A DNA stretch of 64,000 nucleotides from Bryobacterales bacterium (GCA_019261985.1 JAFAQY010000089.1:1-64000); one strand, 5' to 3'. Positions 34,336 through 45,134 are shown, counted from the first letter of the stretch. Program-made: numbers and translations. The notes: generated by a model not told the origin, from the letters alone.

Positions 34336-34791
34336 ATGAGGAGATTTCAAACCATTGCGAGCATCCTATGCGCGGCTGTCGTGCTCGCGGGGGCGGCGCA
34401 GGCGCAGGTAGCGCTGGACTCGGTGCGCATCGCCGCGAAAGATACAGTTGCTCTGGCGAAGTTCTACCAGGCGGCGTTCGGCATGCAGGAGGTCAATAGG
34501 ATCGAAAATCCCGGCGGCACCGAAGTCTTTGTGAACTTCGGCGACACGGTAGAAGCCGCCAAGGCCAACAAGAACCCGCTGATGATCCTATTTCATCGCG
34601 ATTCCGACGACATGAAGGACCCGATTCCGCACGTGATCTTTGCCGTGAAGGACATGGCCAAAACGGTCGCCGCCATCAAGGCCGCGGGTGGAACCATGAC
34701 CGGCGAACCGCGTCCGTTCAAAGGCACGAACACGGTCCTCGGTTTCGCGGTGGATCCAGCCGGGAACCGCATCGAGTTAATTCAGCGGTAA
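34336..34791 (+). CDS. Secreted VOC family protein
   Basis: The 151-aa protein has a signal peptide (FQTIASILCAAVVLAGAAQA) followed by a VOC domain (SVRIAAKDTVALAKFYQAAF, GTEVFVNFGD, HVIFAVKDMAKTVAAIKAAG, FAVDPAGNRIELIQ). The ATG at 34336 follows AAGGAGG; an earlier in-frame ATG at 34309 lacks a site. Its 3' end overlaps the end of the convergent amidase gene by 15 bases. An exported glyoxalase-fold protein is seen in several soil acidobacteria; its role is unknown. Confidence 0.85.
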   Translation: MRRFQTIASILCAAVVLAGAAQAQVALDSVRIAAKDTVALAKFYQAAFGMQEVNRIENPGGTEVFVNFGDTVEAAKANKNPLMILFHRDSDDMKDPIPHVIFAVKDMAKTVAAIKAAGGTMTGEPRPFKGTNTVLGFAVDPAGNRIELIQR

Positions 34792-37322
34792 CGCCGGCGC
34801 CGTGGTCGCCTCAACATGTCCATGGCCGGCGGCGTTCGCGATTTCTTCAAATGCGTACGCCATGCCGACGAGTTTGTCGTCGTCCCAGGCCCGGCCTAAC
34901 AACTGAAGGTTGATCGGCTGCCCCTCGTTGTCATAGCCCACGGGGAAGACAACGGTTGGACTGCCATTCGACGCGCCGGGCGTATCGCGCCGCCCGAAGC
35001 TCGCTCTGCTTCCGCCGCCATCGTTCAGCGAGATATCGCTGAGCAGCCCCGGATAGATCACGGCGTCAACGCCGAGTTGATCGCGGCCGGCCGTATCCAT
35101 CCATGTTTTGAGGGTTGCCTGCCGCCCTCGCCGGTAGTCCCGAAAAGCCTGGATCTGGTCTGGCGTCAACCGCGGCGCGGGCGTAGCCGAGCAGGTGCTT
35201 GGATCGGCCGCACATAGGCCACCTTCTTCTGCGAGCAGTCCACGTCGACCACGGTGAAGATCTTGAAGCCCTGAGTGGCCAGCTCGGGATGGCTGTCGAT
35301 GTAGTGTCCCCAACCCTCGGCGCGGATGTCGCCAGGGGGGGCGGTGGGCGCGGGCGGAGTGTCGGCGCCGCCCACGGTCACTCCCATCTCCACGATAATC
35401 GCGCCGGCGTCCTCGAAGAACTCCAGCGCCGCCTTTTCCGCGTCGGTCGTGTTCGTAGTCCCGAACGGATCTACCCACGTCGACGGGATAAAGCCGATGC
35501 GTTTACCGACCAGCGCGTTCGGGTCCAGTAAAGCGCGCCAATCCGCCGGCGTGTGGCGTCCAGGCGCCGAAGTTTCCGGATCTGCCGGGTCGACTGCCAC
35601 AACCACATTCAGCATGTCTGCAAGATCCGGGACGGAGCGGGCGATCACTCCGCCGAAATCGGTGAGGTAGGTCAGCGGCATGACCCCGGTTCCGCTCTCC
35701 AGGCCGTCCGTCCCGCGAAGAGTCACAAGGCTGGCGGCGCTGGACGGCCCATATAACGAATCACCCGTCTGCGATCCCAACGCGGCCGCCGCCAGGCTCG
35801 CCGCCAATGCGCTTGCAAAGCCGCCGCTCGACGCGATGGCTGACTTGGAGGGGCTAAACACGTTCCACACTTGGCCCCACGCATCGTTCGAGTAGTTGCC
35901 GGAGGTGGCATATTCCTCCAGAGCCGTCTTGCCGATGATCACGGCGCCTGCCCTCCGCAGTTGCGCGACCTGAAAGGCGTCGTGCGCGGGACGGAATTCC
36001 GCGAATGTCAGGCTGCCGTTCGTGGCCGGCATATCGAAAGTGTCGTACAGGTTCTTTACCGCGATCGGGATACCTAGCAGCGGACCCGCTTGGCCGGAAA
36101 AGCGCGCGGCATCGGCGGCCTTAGCCTGCTCCAGAGCATCCTGCGCAATCACCTCGAATGCATTGAACCCGAGCTGTCCCTGGTCGTAGGCTTTGATCCG
36201 GTCGAGGTACGCCTGCGTAATCTGCACCGATGTCGTAATACCGGACTGCAGATCGGCTCGTAGCTGCGCGATGGTCTTGCCGACCACGTCATAGGTGACC
36301 GTCGTTGTCGCCGGCTGCTGCGGGAGCAGCGGCGGTTGCTGTACCGCAAAATTTCGCCCTATGCAGTTGGAATAGTAGTCGAATCCGTTCGCCATCCTCG
36401 CCGCGATGTCGAAGTTGTCAATCGAACAGATCTCGGCCGCCGAAAGATCGCCGATCGGAGGAGCGGCGGCCAGATTGTTGGCCGCGGCTTCAACCATGGC
36501 GCGAACGCTCGGGGATGAGGCGGCGTTCACCATCGGTCCGAGGACCACGAAGTGCAAAAGGGACCGGCTGTGGCCGGGGTTGATTGTGATGGTATTGACA
36601 TACGCCTGAAAATTGGCCTCGTGGCCGGCATAGGTCAACGGCCGATAAAACGGGTCGACCAGCCAGTCGCCCGCGAAAGACATCGCGCCTATGAACGGCC
36701 TCGCCAAGATAGTTGGCGTGCCGAGCACGGTCACCTGAGGGCCGCCGACCAGCGTCGCATCTGCAAGCCGCGTCGCCACCTCCACCCACGCGTCGGCTGC
36801 CGTGACAATGGCATCGCCATCGGACGTGTTGACGATCGAGCTTGAATTCGCGCCCATGACACCAATTCCCGACTGACCTCCGAAAGCGACTTCGATAGTG
36901 ATCGGGGATCGAGTGGTGTTGGTGAAGGTGTCGAGCCAGCGGCCCCAGTTTTCGTTCTGGTTGATATAGACCGAACGCGAGATCTTGACGCCGCCGAGTT
37001 TTATTGGGGTTGTCGTCGTGAACCGGCTCACTCCGTCGAACGTTAAACCGAAGCCGCGCAACAATTCACCGTTAAAGCGCGGAGCGGGTGTTGTCTCCAC
37101 CACAACCCTGATCCCGCCGAAGCCGTTGATCGAAGTGCTGTAGGGGGCCGAAACTCCCGGTCCGGTCTGCGTCGCGCGGATGCTGCCGGTGTCGACCCGC
37201 GGTGGCGCGGCATCCTGAATTCCCCACCACGTGCCGTTGGCGTCGGCAACGTAGTCAAAAGCGCTCGCGCGTTCGAATAGCAACAGCAACGAGAGCACGA
37301 AATAACGAAAAGCTGTTCGCAT
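34777..37322 (-). pseudogene. Secreted amidase with novel N-terminal half, frameshifted
   Basis: A reverse frame of 718 codons (35166-37322) has a signal peptide and about 300 residues of beta-rich sequence I cannot assign (DYVADANGTWWGIQDA, FGGIRVVVETTPAP, VYINQNENWGRW). An amidase-signature domain follows (VKNLYDTFDMP with the catalytic Lys, SSGGFASALAAS, GSQTGDSLYGPSS). The frame runs off at AYVRPIQ. The next frame continues with AADPSTCSATPAPRLTPDQ and ends near FPVGYDNEGQPINLQLLGR. Inserting one G at about 35214 gives AYVAADPSTC and restores a protein of about 848 aa. It should be a secreted amidase of unknown substrate. The break may be real or a consensus error. Confidence 0.8.
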
Positions 37323-37427
37323 ATTATCTCCGAAATAACCCCAAAACAGCGCGGACGCCGTTTAAGGCGACGCGCGAGTATTTAACTTCGCCGCCTGGCC
37401 AATATTCTTTCTGAGACCGCGTCGCCC

Positions 37428-37742
37428 TCAATTCGTCTTCGCATCGGATGCGGTTACGACGCGAACGTTATGGAGCGAATAGTCGCCATCGTAAACTGTC
37501 GCCGAAATTTGATCGCCGGCTTTCACCTTGTTCAGAATGGACGCGCCGTCGACCTTATAGTCCATCGTCATTGCGCCCATCCACCCTTCCACCTTTTCTC
37601 CATTGACCGTCACCGTTTTCGCGCCTGCGTTGACCTTCTCCACTTTGCCGTGGAAAATATGCGCTTTCTTCGGCGGGCTTTGCGCGGCGCAAATCCCAAT
37701 GGCTACGGCAAGTGACAGCATTACTCGAGCGATACTCGTCAT
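37428..37742 (-). CDS. CusF-like periplasmic copper-binding protein
   Basis: The 104-aa product has a signal peptide (VMLSLAVAIGICAAQ) and a small OB-like domain with the CusF-type metal motif EGWMGAMTMDYKV: Trp54, Met55, Met58 and Met60. CusF proteins bind Cu(I)/Ag(I) in the periplasm and deliver it to efflux pumps. No efflux pump is adjacent. It is followed 10 bases upstream by the end of the metalloprotease gene on the same strand, so it may be the last gene of that unit. Confidence 0.82.
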   Translation of the reverse strand: MTSIARVMLSLAVAIGICAAQSPPKKAHIFHGKVEKVNAGAKTVTVNGEKVEGWMGAMTMDYKVDGASILNKVKAGDQISATVYDGDYSLHNVRVVTASDAKTN

Positions 37743-37751
37743 TTTTCCCTC

Positions 37752-40217
37752 CTAAATCGGAGCCATTACCGGCGCGGGCGGCGCGGATCGCCGCGGAGCC
37801 GTCCCGTTCTGGATTAACCGCTGCAGATCGCGCTCCATTTGGCGCAAGTGCGCATCCGTCACGGGATCCGCGTCCTTCATCCCGGCAACTTTGGCGTGAA
37901 GGGCAGCTACTTCGGCCATTATGACGGCCTTCACGTCGGGAGTCGCCGCGGGATGCGCGCCCAGCGTCATCAACTCCTCCACGAAAACTCTCTGCGTCTG
38001 CCGTTGCAGTGATTTATTCATCGCGCCCTGCGCCGGCGCCCAAACCTTCCGCGAGCAAGCTTCGATCACTTCCGGAAGAGTCAACGCATTTGGCTGCCGG
38101 TCGGCGAAGCTGATCAAACGCGCTGCCTTATCCGGTTCGAATAGCTGCTGAAACACGAGTCCGGCTATCGTCCGCGCCGCCGAGAGGTGGTCGAATGCAT
38201 AGCCCGTCGCCATTTCGAAGTTCTCAAGGTCCGGACCTGAAACCGGACGCGGAGTGTTGTCCACTGCCGTCGTCAAACTCGCCAACAACGGCTCGGGAAT
38301 CGCAAGATTCGCCGGGTCCAAAGTGTCCAATAAAAGACCAAGCACTTCGCGCTGCTTGGCCGCGGGGACGATTTCGGTCGGCGGCAACGTCTCGCCTTTT
38401 ACAACGATGTTGTGATACATCCCGCCGATATACCGAACTCCGGTGTCGATGGCCCAACGATGATGCAGATAAACCATCCAGAGGCGAATGCCGCGCAGGT
38501 TGCCATATGGCTCGCCCGGTTTCAACACATTGGGGCCGTAGCCCTGGAGCAACACCTTCCGCTGCGCGGCCGTCTGGCGCAAATATTCAGCCGGGTCGGC
38601 GAGGTCGTCATAGCGGTTCCATCTCGGATCGGTCGACGGAGTGAAAATAAGACCCTGTCGGCGCATATCCGCGATGATCGCGTTCAAGCCGGCTTTTTCT
38701 GTATTTTTCGGAAACTCCGTATAGGCATAGCGCACCATCATGATGTCGTACGCGCCGATCTCTTTCTGATACGCATCCGTCAGGTCGATCTTGCCGTTGG
38801 TCAGTTTTATTCGGGGCGATGGATATTCCATGACCGATGCGCGGTCGTTAATACTCGAATCCCAGTTATGCGCGAATCCGAGCGAATGTCCCACTTCGTG
38901 CGCCGCAAGCAGGGCTTCCCGCAAAAGCGAAAGCTGTTGTTCGCTGTCGGGACTGGAATAAGTCGGCAGCGGAGCGAAAAATTCCTCTTGTTGCCTGCCG
39001 TCGCCGCCTCCTCCTCCGCCCGTAGCGCCCGGCATGTAGCTTTGCCAATAACGGCTCGCCGTGCGCACGCGGTCCGATTCCAGGCGCACGCGCGCGGCAA
39101 TAATCTCGCCGGTTCGCGGATCGGTTAAACCGCCGCCGGTCGAATAGCCTCGCTCATCGCGATCCACCCAATAGATCTGGTTGTAGCGGACATCCATGAT
39201 GTCCATATCCAGCGGGGCATCGCGAATCTCAACCGCGTTCTTGAAACCCGCCGCTTCAAACGCCTTGTTCCACCAGAGCACGCCGTCTTTAATCGCCGAG
39301 CGCGTCGGCTCCGGAATACTGGCGTCCAGATAGTAGACCAGCGGCTGCTTCGGCTCACCGATCGCGGCATTGGGATCTTTCTTCTCCAACCTGTGCCGCC
39401 GCACCCATTCGATGGTTGTGCTTCCGGAGTTCGACGCCGAATAGTCGGAGAACCGTAACCCGCCCACGCCGATGCGCGGATCCGCTTCGCGCGGCGTATA
39501 GCCGCTGGGAGGCTCGACGAAGCTGTAGTGCAAGCGGCCCGTCAGGATTCGGGCTTGCGGGGTCGTCCGCGCGCCGCCCGATTGAGCTTCGTATGTGACG
39601 GTGACCTCGACCTCGGTGTTTTTGGGGAATGCCTTTGTGCGCGGCAGATAGATCGCGGACCGAGCCGGATCGAAGCGCCATGCCACTCCGGAGGCCGCGG
39701 CTGTGTCGCCTCCCCCTCTGCCACCGCGTCCTCCTCCTTCTCCGCGTCCGCCCGCGGGCGCTGAGGCGAAATTGGGCGCATCGCGGACCACCAGATTCGT
39801 CGCATCCACAACCACCTTGCCCGCTTCGCTCTTTACGATAGGCAGGCTCGCCAAAATCGAATCCGGGAAGGATGCGTCCATGGTTTTTTCCAATCCCGCG
39901 CCGCCGTTGCCGGAGCGGAATCGAAGATTCTTTTCTATGACCAGGACCCTGGGGCCGACGCGCTGAAATTGAATGATCCCGCCGCCTTCGCCCCCGGCCG
40001 CCCACTCCAACCCAACGCTTCCCGAGCCGCTGCCCTTCGCCACTTCGGAAAAATAAAGGATGTCCTTATCGAACTGCGCAATCTCAAAATAGAGCTTGCC
40101 CTGCGCCTCGTCCCACAGCAGCGGGATGAAGCCGTCCTTGCGCTCGAGATTTTGCGCGTGCAGCGCGAAACACACCACAGCAGCGCTCAGGAACAAGAGC
40201 AGACCACGTAACTTCAT
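37752..40217 (-). CDS. Secreted zinc-dependent metalloprotease (DUF5117/DUF5118 type)
   Basis: This 821-aa protein starts at the ATG at 40217 behind AAGGAGG, with a signal peptide (RGLLLFLSAAVVCFALHAQ). The N-terminal part (KDGFIPLLWDEAQGKLYFEI) is the DUF5118/5117 region; a zincin site AAHEVGHSLGFAHNW lies near residue 437. An extra Gly/Arg-rich insert (GGRGEGGGRGGRGGG) occurs near residue 160. These are large, probably periplasmic or outer-surface proteases of Bacteroidota and Acidobacteriota. The gene lies 150 bases downstream of the M20 gene, separated by a palindromic repeat, and could be part of the TonB receptor unit. Confidence 0.92.
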   Translation of the reverse strand: MKLRGLLLFLSAAVVCFALHAQNLERKDGFIPLLWDEAQGKLYFEIAQFDKDILYFSEVAKGSGSGSVGLEWAAGGEGGGIIQFQRVGPRVLVIEKNLRFRSGNGGAGLEKTMDASFPDSILASLPIVKSEAGKVVVDATNLVVRDAPNFASAPAGGRGEGGGRGGRGGGDTAAASGVAWRFDPARSAIYLPRTKAFPKNTEVEVTVTYEAQSGGARTTPQARILTGRLHYSFVEPPSGYTPREADPRIGVGGLRFSDYSASNSGSTTIEWVRRHRLEKKDPNAAIGEPKQPLVYYLDASIPEPTRSAIKDGVLWWNKAFEAAGFKNAVEIRDAPLDMDIMDVRYNQIYWVDRDERGYSTGGGLTDPRTGEIIAARVRLESDRVRTASRYWQSYMPGATGGGGGGDGRQQEEFFAPLPTYSSPDSEQQLSLLREALLAAHEVGHSLGFAHNWDSSINDRASVMEYPSPRIKLTNGKIDLTDAYQKEIGAYDIMMVRYAYTEFPKNTEKAGLNAIIADMRRQGLIFTPSTDPRWNRYDDLADPAEYLRQTAAQRKVLLQGYGPNVLKPGEPYGNLRGIRLWMVYLHHRWAIDTGVRYIGGMYHNIVVKGETLPPTEIVPAAKQREVLGLLLDTLDPANLAIPEPLLASLTTAVDNTPRPVSGPDLENFEMATGYAFDHLSAARTIAGLVFQQLFEPDKAARLISFADRQPNALTLPEVIEACSRKVWAPAQGAMNKSLQRQTQRVFVEELMTLGAHPAATPDVKAVIMAEVAALHAKVAGMKDADPVTDAHLRQMERDLQRLIQNGTAPRRSAPPAPVMAPI

Positions 40218-40235
40218 AGGCGACCCTCCTTGAAA

Positions 40236-40283
40236 GTGGGGCAGGTTGCCAACCTGCGGCGGGTTGCCAAACCCGCCTGCCCC
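40236..40283. repeat. GTGGGGCAGGTTGCCAACCTGC palindrome
   Basis: This is a two-hairpin element: GCAGGTTGCCAACCTGC, then GGCGGGTTGCCAAACCCGCC with closing CCCC. A 30-base stretch (40231-40260) is identical to 45544-45573 in the DUF885 gene. It lies just upstream of the metalloprotease start. Confidence 0.85.
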
Positions 40284-40370
40284 GTTCGCAGCGATATCGT
40301 ACAGCGCAATTGGCAACCGCGCCTCGAAGTGGCATGCGGCGCTGCGCCGGAGTGGCATCCGGCCAAACAT

Positions 40371-41984
40371 TTACTCTCCACGCATGGTCGGATACTTGAT
40401 CCCCAGTTGATCCAAGTACGTTCCGTACTTGGAGGGATCGTAATAATACTTCTGCATCTCAGGACGGTACTGATCCATGATTTTCTTGTTCAGCCAGATC
40501 GCGGGCTGATCGGTGGGACGAATCAATGGCTGGTATTTGACCTCCTTGGTCTGCACGTTATTGAAATAATCCCAGGCGGACTTCACCAGGTTCGGATCGG
40601 TGATAATATCCAGGATCGTTAAGGCTTCTACTTTGGCTCCGGCGGTTGCGCCTTTATGCGCGATGGGTGTCGCCATCGCGATCGCATCCGCCCAATTATG
40701 TCCGGGCCCGCCGGGAATGTTGGACGGAAAACGAATAACTACCGTGGGCGCGTTCCAGGAAACATCGCCGATATCGTCGGAGGCGCCTCCGCCGCCGCCG
40801 GCGTTCTGTGCAGCTGGAACGTCTGGCGCGGCGGCGCCTCGGCCGCCTCCTCCTGTTCCAACTTCGGTGACCAAACCTCGCTCCGGCACGTTCAGCATTT
40901 TCTGATACGCCTTGGCGAAACGCTGATCGTCTTCGCTCCAGGCCGGCATGCCGGTTTTCATGATGTTCGCGGTGACGGCATCGGCAATCGGCTTATTGAA
41001 GTAGCCGGGCCAGGCCGATCCCAGGACTCGGGATGTCCAAGTGGTGTTGGTCATCAGTGCCGCGCCCTGAGCCATTTTGTCGGCGATATCCCACAATTCC
41101 TTGATGTGTTCGTAATCGGTCTCGCGCAGGTAATACCAGACACTCGCGTTGGGCGGCACCACGTTGGGCTGATCGCCTCCATTGGTGATGACATAGTGCG
41201 AACGCTGGTTCAGGCGGAGATGCTCGCGGCGGAAATTCCATCCGGTATCCATCAATTCCACGGCATCCAGTGCGCTCCGGCCACGCCAAGGCGCTGCCGC
41301 CGCATGGGCGCTTTCGCCCTGAAACATATATTCGACGGAGATCAAGCCTGTACCGCCCCCGGGCCCGGAGGAAACGCCTAGATTGGAGCCGACATGCGTG
41401 AATAGGACCACGTCGACGTTCTTGAAGACCCCGGCTCGCACCAGATAGGCTTTCGCGCCTAGGTCTTCTTCCGCAACCCCGGGCCATAACATCAGCGTGC
41501 CCTGCAGGTGCTCGCGCTCCATTATCTTCTTCACGGCGAGGGCAGCCGTGATGTTCACCGCTTGCCCGGAATTGTGTCCTTCGCCATGCCCAGGCGCGCC
41601 GGGAATGAGCGGCTCACGATATGCCACGCCTGGTTTTTGAGACGCTTGCGGAATGCAATCGATATCGGAACCGAGGGCGATCACGGGTTTGCCGGATCCC
41701 CAAGTCGCAGTCCACGCGGTGGGAATTCCCGCGACGCCGCGCTGCACCTTGAATCCTTCTTTCTCCAGAATCCCGGTCAGATATTTGGAGGTTTCAAATT
41801 CCTGAAAACCCAGTTCGCCATAGCTGAATACCTGGTCGACCATTTGCTGAGTACGGGTCTTCATGGCATCGATGGCGCCGAGCGCATCGGCTTTTATGGC
41901 GGGCAGGTCCGGCGGTGGGGCAGCGATGACTTGCGCCGCGAACACGAAGCAAGCCATGGAGGAAACAAGAGATCGCACGGTCAT
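40371..41984 (-). CDS. Secreted M20 family amidohydrolase (AbgB-like)
   Basis: The product is 537 aa from the ATG at 41984, which has a better-spaced GGAAAGG than the ATG three codons earlier; a signal peptide follows (SLVSSMACFVFAAQVIAA). The M20D layout is clear: IALGSDIDCIPQ, GHGEGHNSG (in place of the usual GHxCGHN, so the Cys metal ligand is Glu), GVAEEDLGAK, FTHVGSN, and QGESAHAAAAPWRGRSALDA for the dimer domain. A Gly-rich insert (GTGGGGRG, AGGGGGAS) interrupts residues 390-415. It likely cleaves amide bonds of acylated amino acids. It sits directly downstream of the TonB receptor gene. Confidence 0.9.
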   Translation of the reverse strand: MTVRSLVSSMACFVFAAQVIAAPPPDLPAIKADALGAIDAMKTRTQQMVDQVFSYGELGFQEFETSKYLTGILEKEGFKVQRGVAGIPTAWTATWGSGKPVIALGSDIDCIPQASQKPGVAYREPLIPGAPGHGEGHNSGQAVNITAALAVKKIMEREHLQGTLMLWPGVAEEDLGAKAYLVRAGVFKNVDVVLFTHVGSNLGVSSGPGGGTGLISVEYMFQGESAHAAAAPWRGRSALDAVELMDTGWNFRREHLRLNQRSHYVITNGGDQPNVVPPNASVWYYLRETDYEHIKELWDIADKMAQGAALMTNTTWTSRVLGSAWPGYFNKPIADAVTANIMKTGMPAWSEDDQRFAKAYQKMLNVPERGLVTEVGTGGGGRGAAAPDVPAAQNAGGGGGASDDIGDVSWNAPTVVIRFPSNIPGGPGHNWADAIAMATPIAHKGATAGAKVEALTILDIITDPNLVKSAWDYFNNVQTKEVKYQPLIRPTDQPAIWLNKKIMDQYRPEMQKYYYDPSKYGTYLDQLGIKYPTMRGE

Positions 41985-42074
41985 GTAAGGCATCCTTTCC
42001 GGTCGCGGCTCGGAATCCGCGCTTTATGTTTACAACAGCACTTGAGAGCCGCGGCCGCAAGCGACGGGCGCCTG

Positions 42075-45014
42075 TCAAAACGAAAACTTGCCCCCGATTC
42101 TGAATATTCGTGGAGATATAACCGTGGTTGGCGCGAGGAAGCGCTGGTACGTATCTTTCTGTCCGTTCACCGTAATCGTTTTGAACGCAGTTATATTATC
42201 TTGATTCTGGGCCGCGTTGCTGTTGGTAATGTTGAACGCGTCAAAGAAAGCGCCCACCCGGAAACGTTCTTTGATTTTGAAATATTTCTCGACCCTGGTA
42301 TCGAAAATCGAAATATTATCGCCCCTGTACTGCCCAAGCGGCCCCACTGGGACGGTGAGCGTGCCCGCCCGAAGACCGGTAACCACAAGATCTCTTTGCA
42401 TCGGCGGCCCCAACTGGAAGCGGTAAATCGGTGAGATAAGAATGCCCCATTTCGCCTGGTAGCTGGCGAATAGATGCAGGTTGCTGTTGTAGATCGAGTA
42501 GTTGTTGTAAGCCAGAATGTTGGGCTGTGCCGGGGCCGTACTCGTAAATGTGCCCACCTGCCCGGGCGATGCCGGAGCAGGGTTAATGAGTCCTGTCGTC
42601 CACGTGCTCAGATACGAACCGCTCATCGACCATCTACCGGTCATCCGCTTGGTGACCGAGACTTCGATATTGCGGAAATAAGTATTGTTCCAGTTCGGCG
42701 TTTCATATTCCGTGAAACTCGCCGGCACCGTGGTTCCCACGGGAATGTCCCATACCGTGAGCGGATTCGTGCCGGTGCCGGCGGGGCCAGGATCGTTCGC
42801 AACCACCGGATTCGTATATAGCGATGTAACCCGGTTCATTTCCACTGGGACCCAGTTATGCGCCATTTTTCTGTAGACAAAGCCGGCTCGCACAGTTAGG
42901 CCTCGCGATATCTCGTGCTCGATAAATCCATTGAAGTCATCCAGGAACGGCTGCCTGATGTTGGGGTCGATGGGACTGACGCTGGACCCCGAGCTGCTAA
43001 CGAAAGCCCCGATTTGGCTCGGCAGCAGCGCAGCAGTGCCTATGGGCGCGATCCACTTAAACGTGTAGCTAAGCTGGCGAATAGGATTTACGGCGTTGGA
43101 AATGTCAATTCCTGGATTGGAATAATACCGGCCCCAACTAACCTTTATCGTCGTTCGCTGGTTTCCGAAGAGATCGTACGCAAAGCCCATGCGGGGCGCA
43201 AATGCATGCGGGTATTTCAGGATGCTCGATACCCCGGGCACAACCAGGTTCGGGTAAGCAGCGGGAATCGAATACCCGTTCGGAAGCGGCGCGCCCTGAT
43301 AAAAGAACGTCGTATAGGGAGCGTTAGGGTCGATCTTCTGGTCAGGGCGATACTCGTTGTAATAATCCCACCGCAAGCCGATATTCAGAGTCAGGCGTTT
43401 ACTCACTTTGATCTTGTCTTGAGCGTAGCCTCCCAAGTGATGCACATAGTCGAGTGTGTATGTTGGTGAATTATATAGAGTCACCTGGCTCGGCGTTGTA
43501 AAATCCGGCGCGCCCGCGGGGCTCGCATAAGTTAGCGCATATCCATTGAGATAGGGATATTGGTTGAATCCGAAGGTCTCTCTTTCGTATAAGAAACCGA
43601 AGTTGAAGAAGTGATTCAGGCCCAGAAAATGCGGTGCTGCATAGGACAATGTCGGCTCCAGTTGTACTCGCCTCCGAAAATAGCCCTGTGGCTGGTAACC
43701 GCCCGCGACGTCGCCCGAGGTGTTATCGGTTTGACGTGGCATGATCTGGCCTGTGACGGCATTAGGATATGCTTCGTTGACCCAGTTGTAACCCCACGAA
43801 CCCGCGCGAACATTGAGAAACGCGTTCGGGCTTAGCGTGCTGCTCCACTCCAGGTTGCCGATCCACTCCACCAGGTCCTGGTTGTAAACCGCGTCCGCGT
43901 ACTGATTATTCGCCGCGTTGCGGTAGGGCTGCTGCTTTCGCTCAAAGTTCAGCATATTCGAAATCTTGTTTTTCGGATCGATTTGATACGTGAGCTTGTA
44001 GGTGGCGTTACTTAGGATGGTTGAAAAAGGTGGGCCAGTGCCGGGGTTATTTACCGGGTATCCGGTGATTGTGGTTCCGATATACTGCCGGCGCACGGAG
44101 GTGAAAAACCATAACTTATCTTTTTTAAGAGGCCCGCCAAAGTCCCCATTCGTATCGTGATAGCCGGTAATGCGCGTGCCCGTTCCGGCCCCTTGGAACA
44201 ATTGCGTTTGATTGATGTTTGTGCCCTGAAATGAGCTGTTTTCATAATCCTGATAGAAATCGCCGTGGAACTGGTTCCCGCCGGACTTTACGATGAAATT
44301 GATTTGCACGCCGGGCGAGGGCATCGACGCGTCATTAGCGCTGGTTCCCATCTGCACTTCTTCAAACGCGCTGTAATCGGTATATGCCGAGGTCGCGCTG
44401 GTAGCCTCCGTCATATTGACGCCGTCCATTTGAACGCGCTGCTGACCAGTGAAGCCGTAGGAACTATAGGAGGTTTGGGTCCCGGTGCTGGATCCGCCGA
44501 CATCGAACCGGTTCAACGAAAGACCCGCGCCAACGCCAATCAGGCTCCACATGTCGCGCGAAGTGGGCAAATTATTGAGGGCTTCCGAAGCAAAGATATT
44601 TTGCACCTTGGTGTTTTCCGTATCCAGAATCGCGGCCTCCGCCGTGACCGCGACACTCTGAACTTCGCCAGCTACCGCGAGAGGAACGTCAATGGTCGCG
44701 CTAAAACCCGCGGTGATATTGATCCCCTCGCGCTTGGTTGCCGAGAAACCCGGGGCTTCAACGCTGAGGCTGTAGATACCCGGAGGAAGCGACGGAAAGC
44801 GATATGTCCCCTGGCCGGAAGTAAGTGTTGATTGCGGCACCACCAGGGCTTCGCTCGTGACATTTACGACGGCTTGGGCGATTACCGCGCCCGAGGCGTC
44901 AGTCACGGCGCCCGAGATGCTTCCAGTCGTCGGACCCTGCCCGAACAAGTTGTGAACAAGCGCCGCGGCAATCGCGGTTATGTACACCGCCCGCTTGAAT
45001 ATCCGTTGTTTCAC
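42075..45014 (-). CDS. Oar-like TonB-dependent receptor with carboxypeptidase-regulatory domain
   Basis: The 979-aa protein begins at a GTG at 45014, behind GAGGAG, with a leader (AVYITAIAAALVHNLFGQ). An N-terminal CarboxypepD_reg domain (GSISGAVTDASGAVIAQA, then YRFPSLPPGIYSLSVEAPGF) precedes a plug (NLPTSRDMWSLIGV, QMDGVNMTE, VQINFIVKSGGNQFHGD) and a large outer-membrane barrel ending RIGGKFSF with a terminal Phe. Such receptors in acidobacteria import bulky organic nutrients. Here the long 5' leader carries a glycine riboswitch (45135-45315). Downstream same-strand genes are the M20 amidohydrolase and metalloprotease, suggesting a peptide uptake unit. Confidence 0.93.
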   Translation of the reverse strand: MKQRIFKRAVYITAIAAALVHNLFGQGPTTGSISGAVTDASGAVIAQAVVNVTSEALVVPQSTLTSGQGTYRFPSLPPGIYSLSVEAPGFSATKREGINITAGFSATIDVPLAVAGEVQSVAVTAEAAILDTENTKVQNIFASEALNNLPTSRDMWSLIGVGAGLSLNRFDVGGSSTGTQTSYSSYGFTGQQRVQMDGVNMTEATSATSAYTDYSAFEEVQMGTSANDASMPSPGVQINFIVKSGGNQFHGDFYQDYENSSFQGTNINQTQLFQGAGTGTRITGYHDTNGDFGGPLKKDKLWFFTSVRRQYIGTTITGYPVNNPGTGPPFSTILSNATYKLTYQIDPKNKISNMLNFERKQQPYRNAANNQYADAVYNQDLVEWIGNLEWSSTLSPNAFLNVRAGSWGYNWVNEAYPNAVTGQIMPRQTDNTSGDVAGGYQPQGYFRRRVQLEPTLSYAAPHFLGLNHFFNFGFLYERETFGFNQYPYLNGYALTYASPAGAPDFTTPSQVTLYNSPTYTLDYVHHLGGYAQDKIKVSKRLTLNIGLRWDYYNEYRPDQKIDPNAPYTTFFYQGAPLPNGYSIPAAYPNLVVPGVSSILKYPHAFAPRMGFAYDLFGNQRTTIKVSWGRYYSNPGIDISNAVNPIRQLSYTFKWIAPIGTAALLPSQIGAFVSSSGSSVSPIDPNIRQPFLDDFNGFIEHEISRGLTVRAGFVYRKMAHNWVPVEMNRVTSLYTNPVVANDPGPAGTGTNPLTVWDIPVGTTVPASFTEYETPNWNNTYFRNIEVSVTKRMTGRWSMSGSYLSTWTTGLINPAPASPGQVGTFTSTAPAQPNILAYNNYSIYNSNLHLFASYQAKWGILISPIYRFQLGPPMQRDLVVTGLRAGTLTVPVGPLGQYRGDNISIFDTRVEKYFKIKERFRVGAFFDAFNITNSNAAQNQDNITAFKTITVNGQKDTYQRFLAPTTVISPRIFRIGGKFSF

Positions 45015-45134
45015 GATAGTAAGCTCCTCAAAAGGTTGAATATGTGCCGAGACACGCACAATCCCGCTGGTTGCGCGCTCAGTTTGGTTTCGCTGAGGCT
45101 CTCGACAGAGAGATCGTCTTTCGCTTTTGGGATT

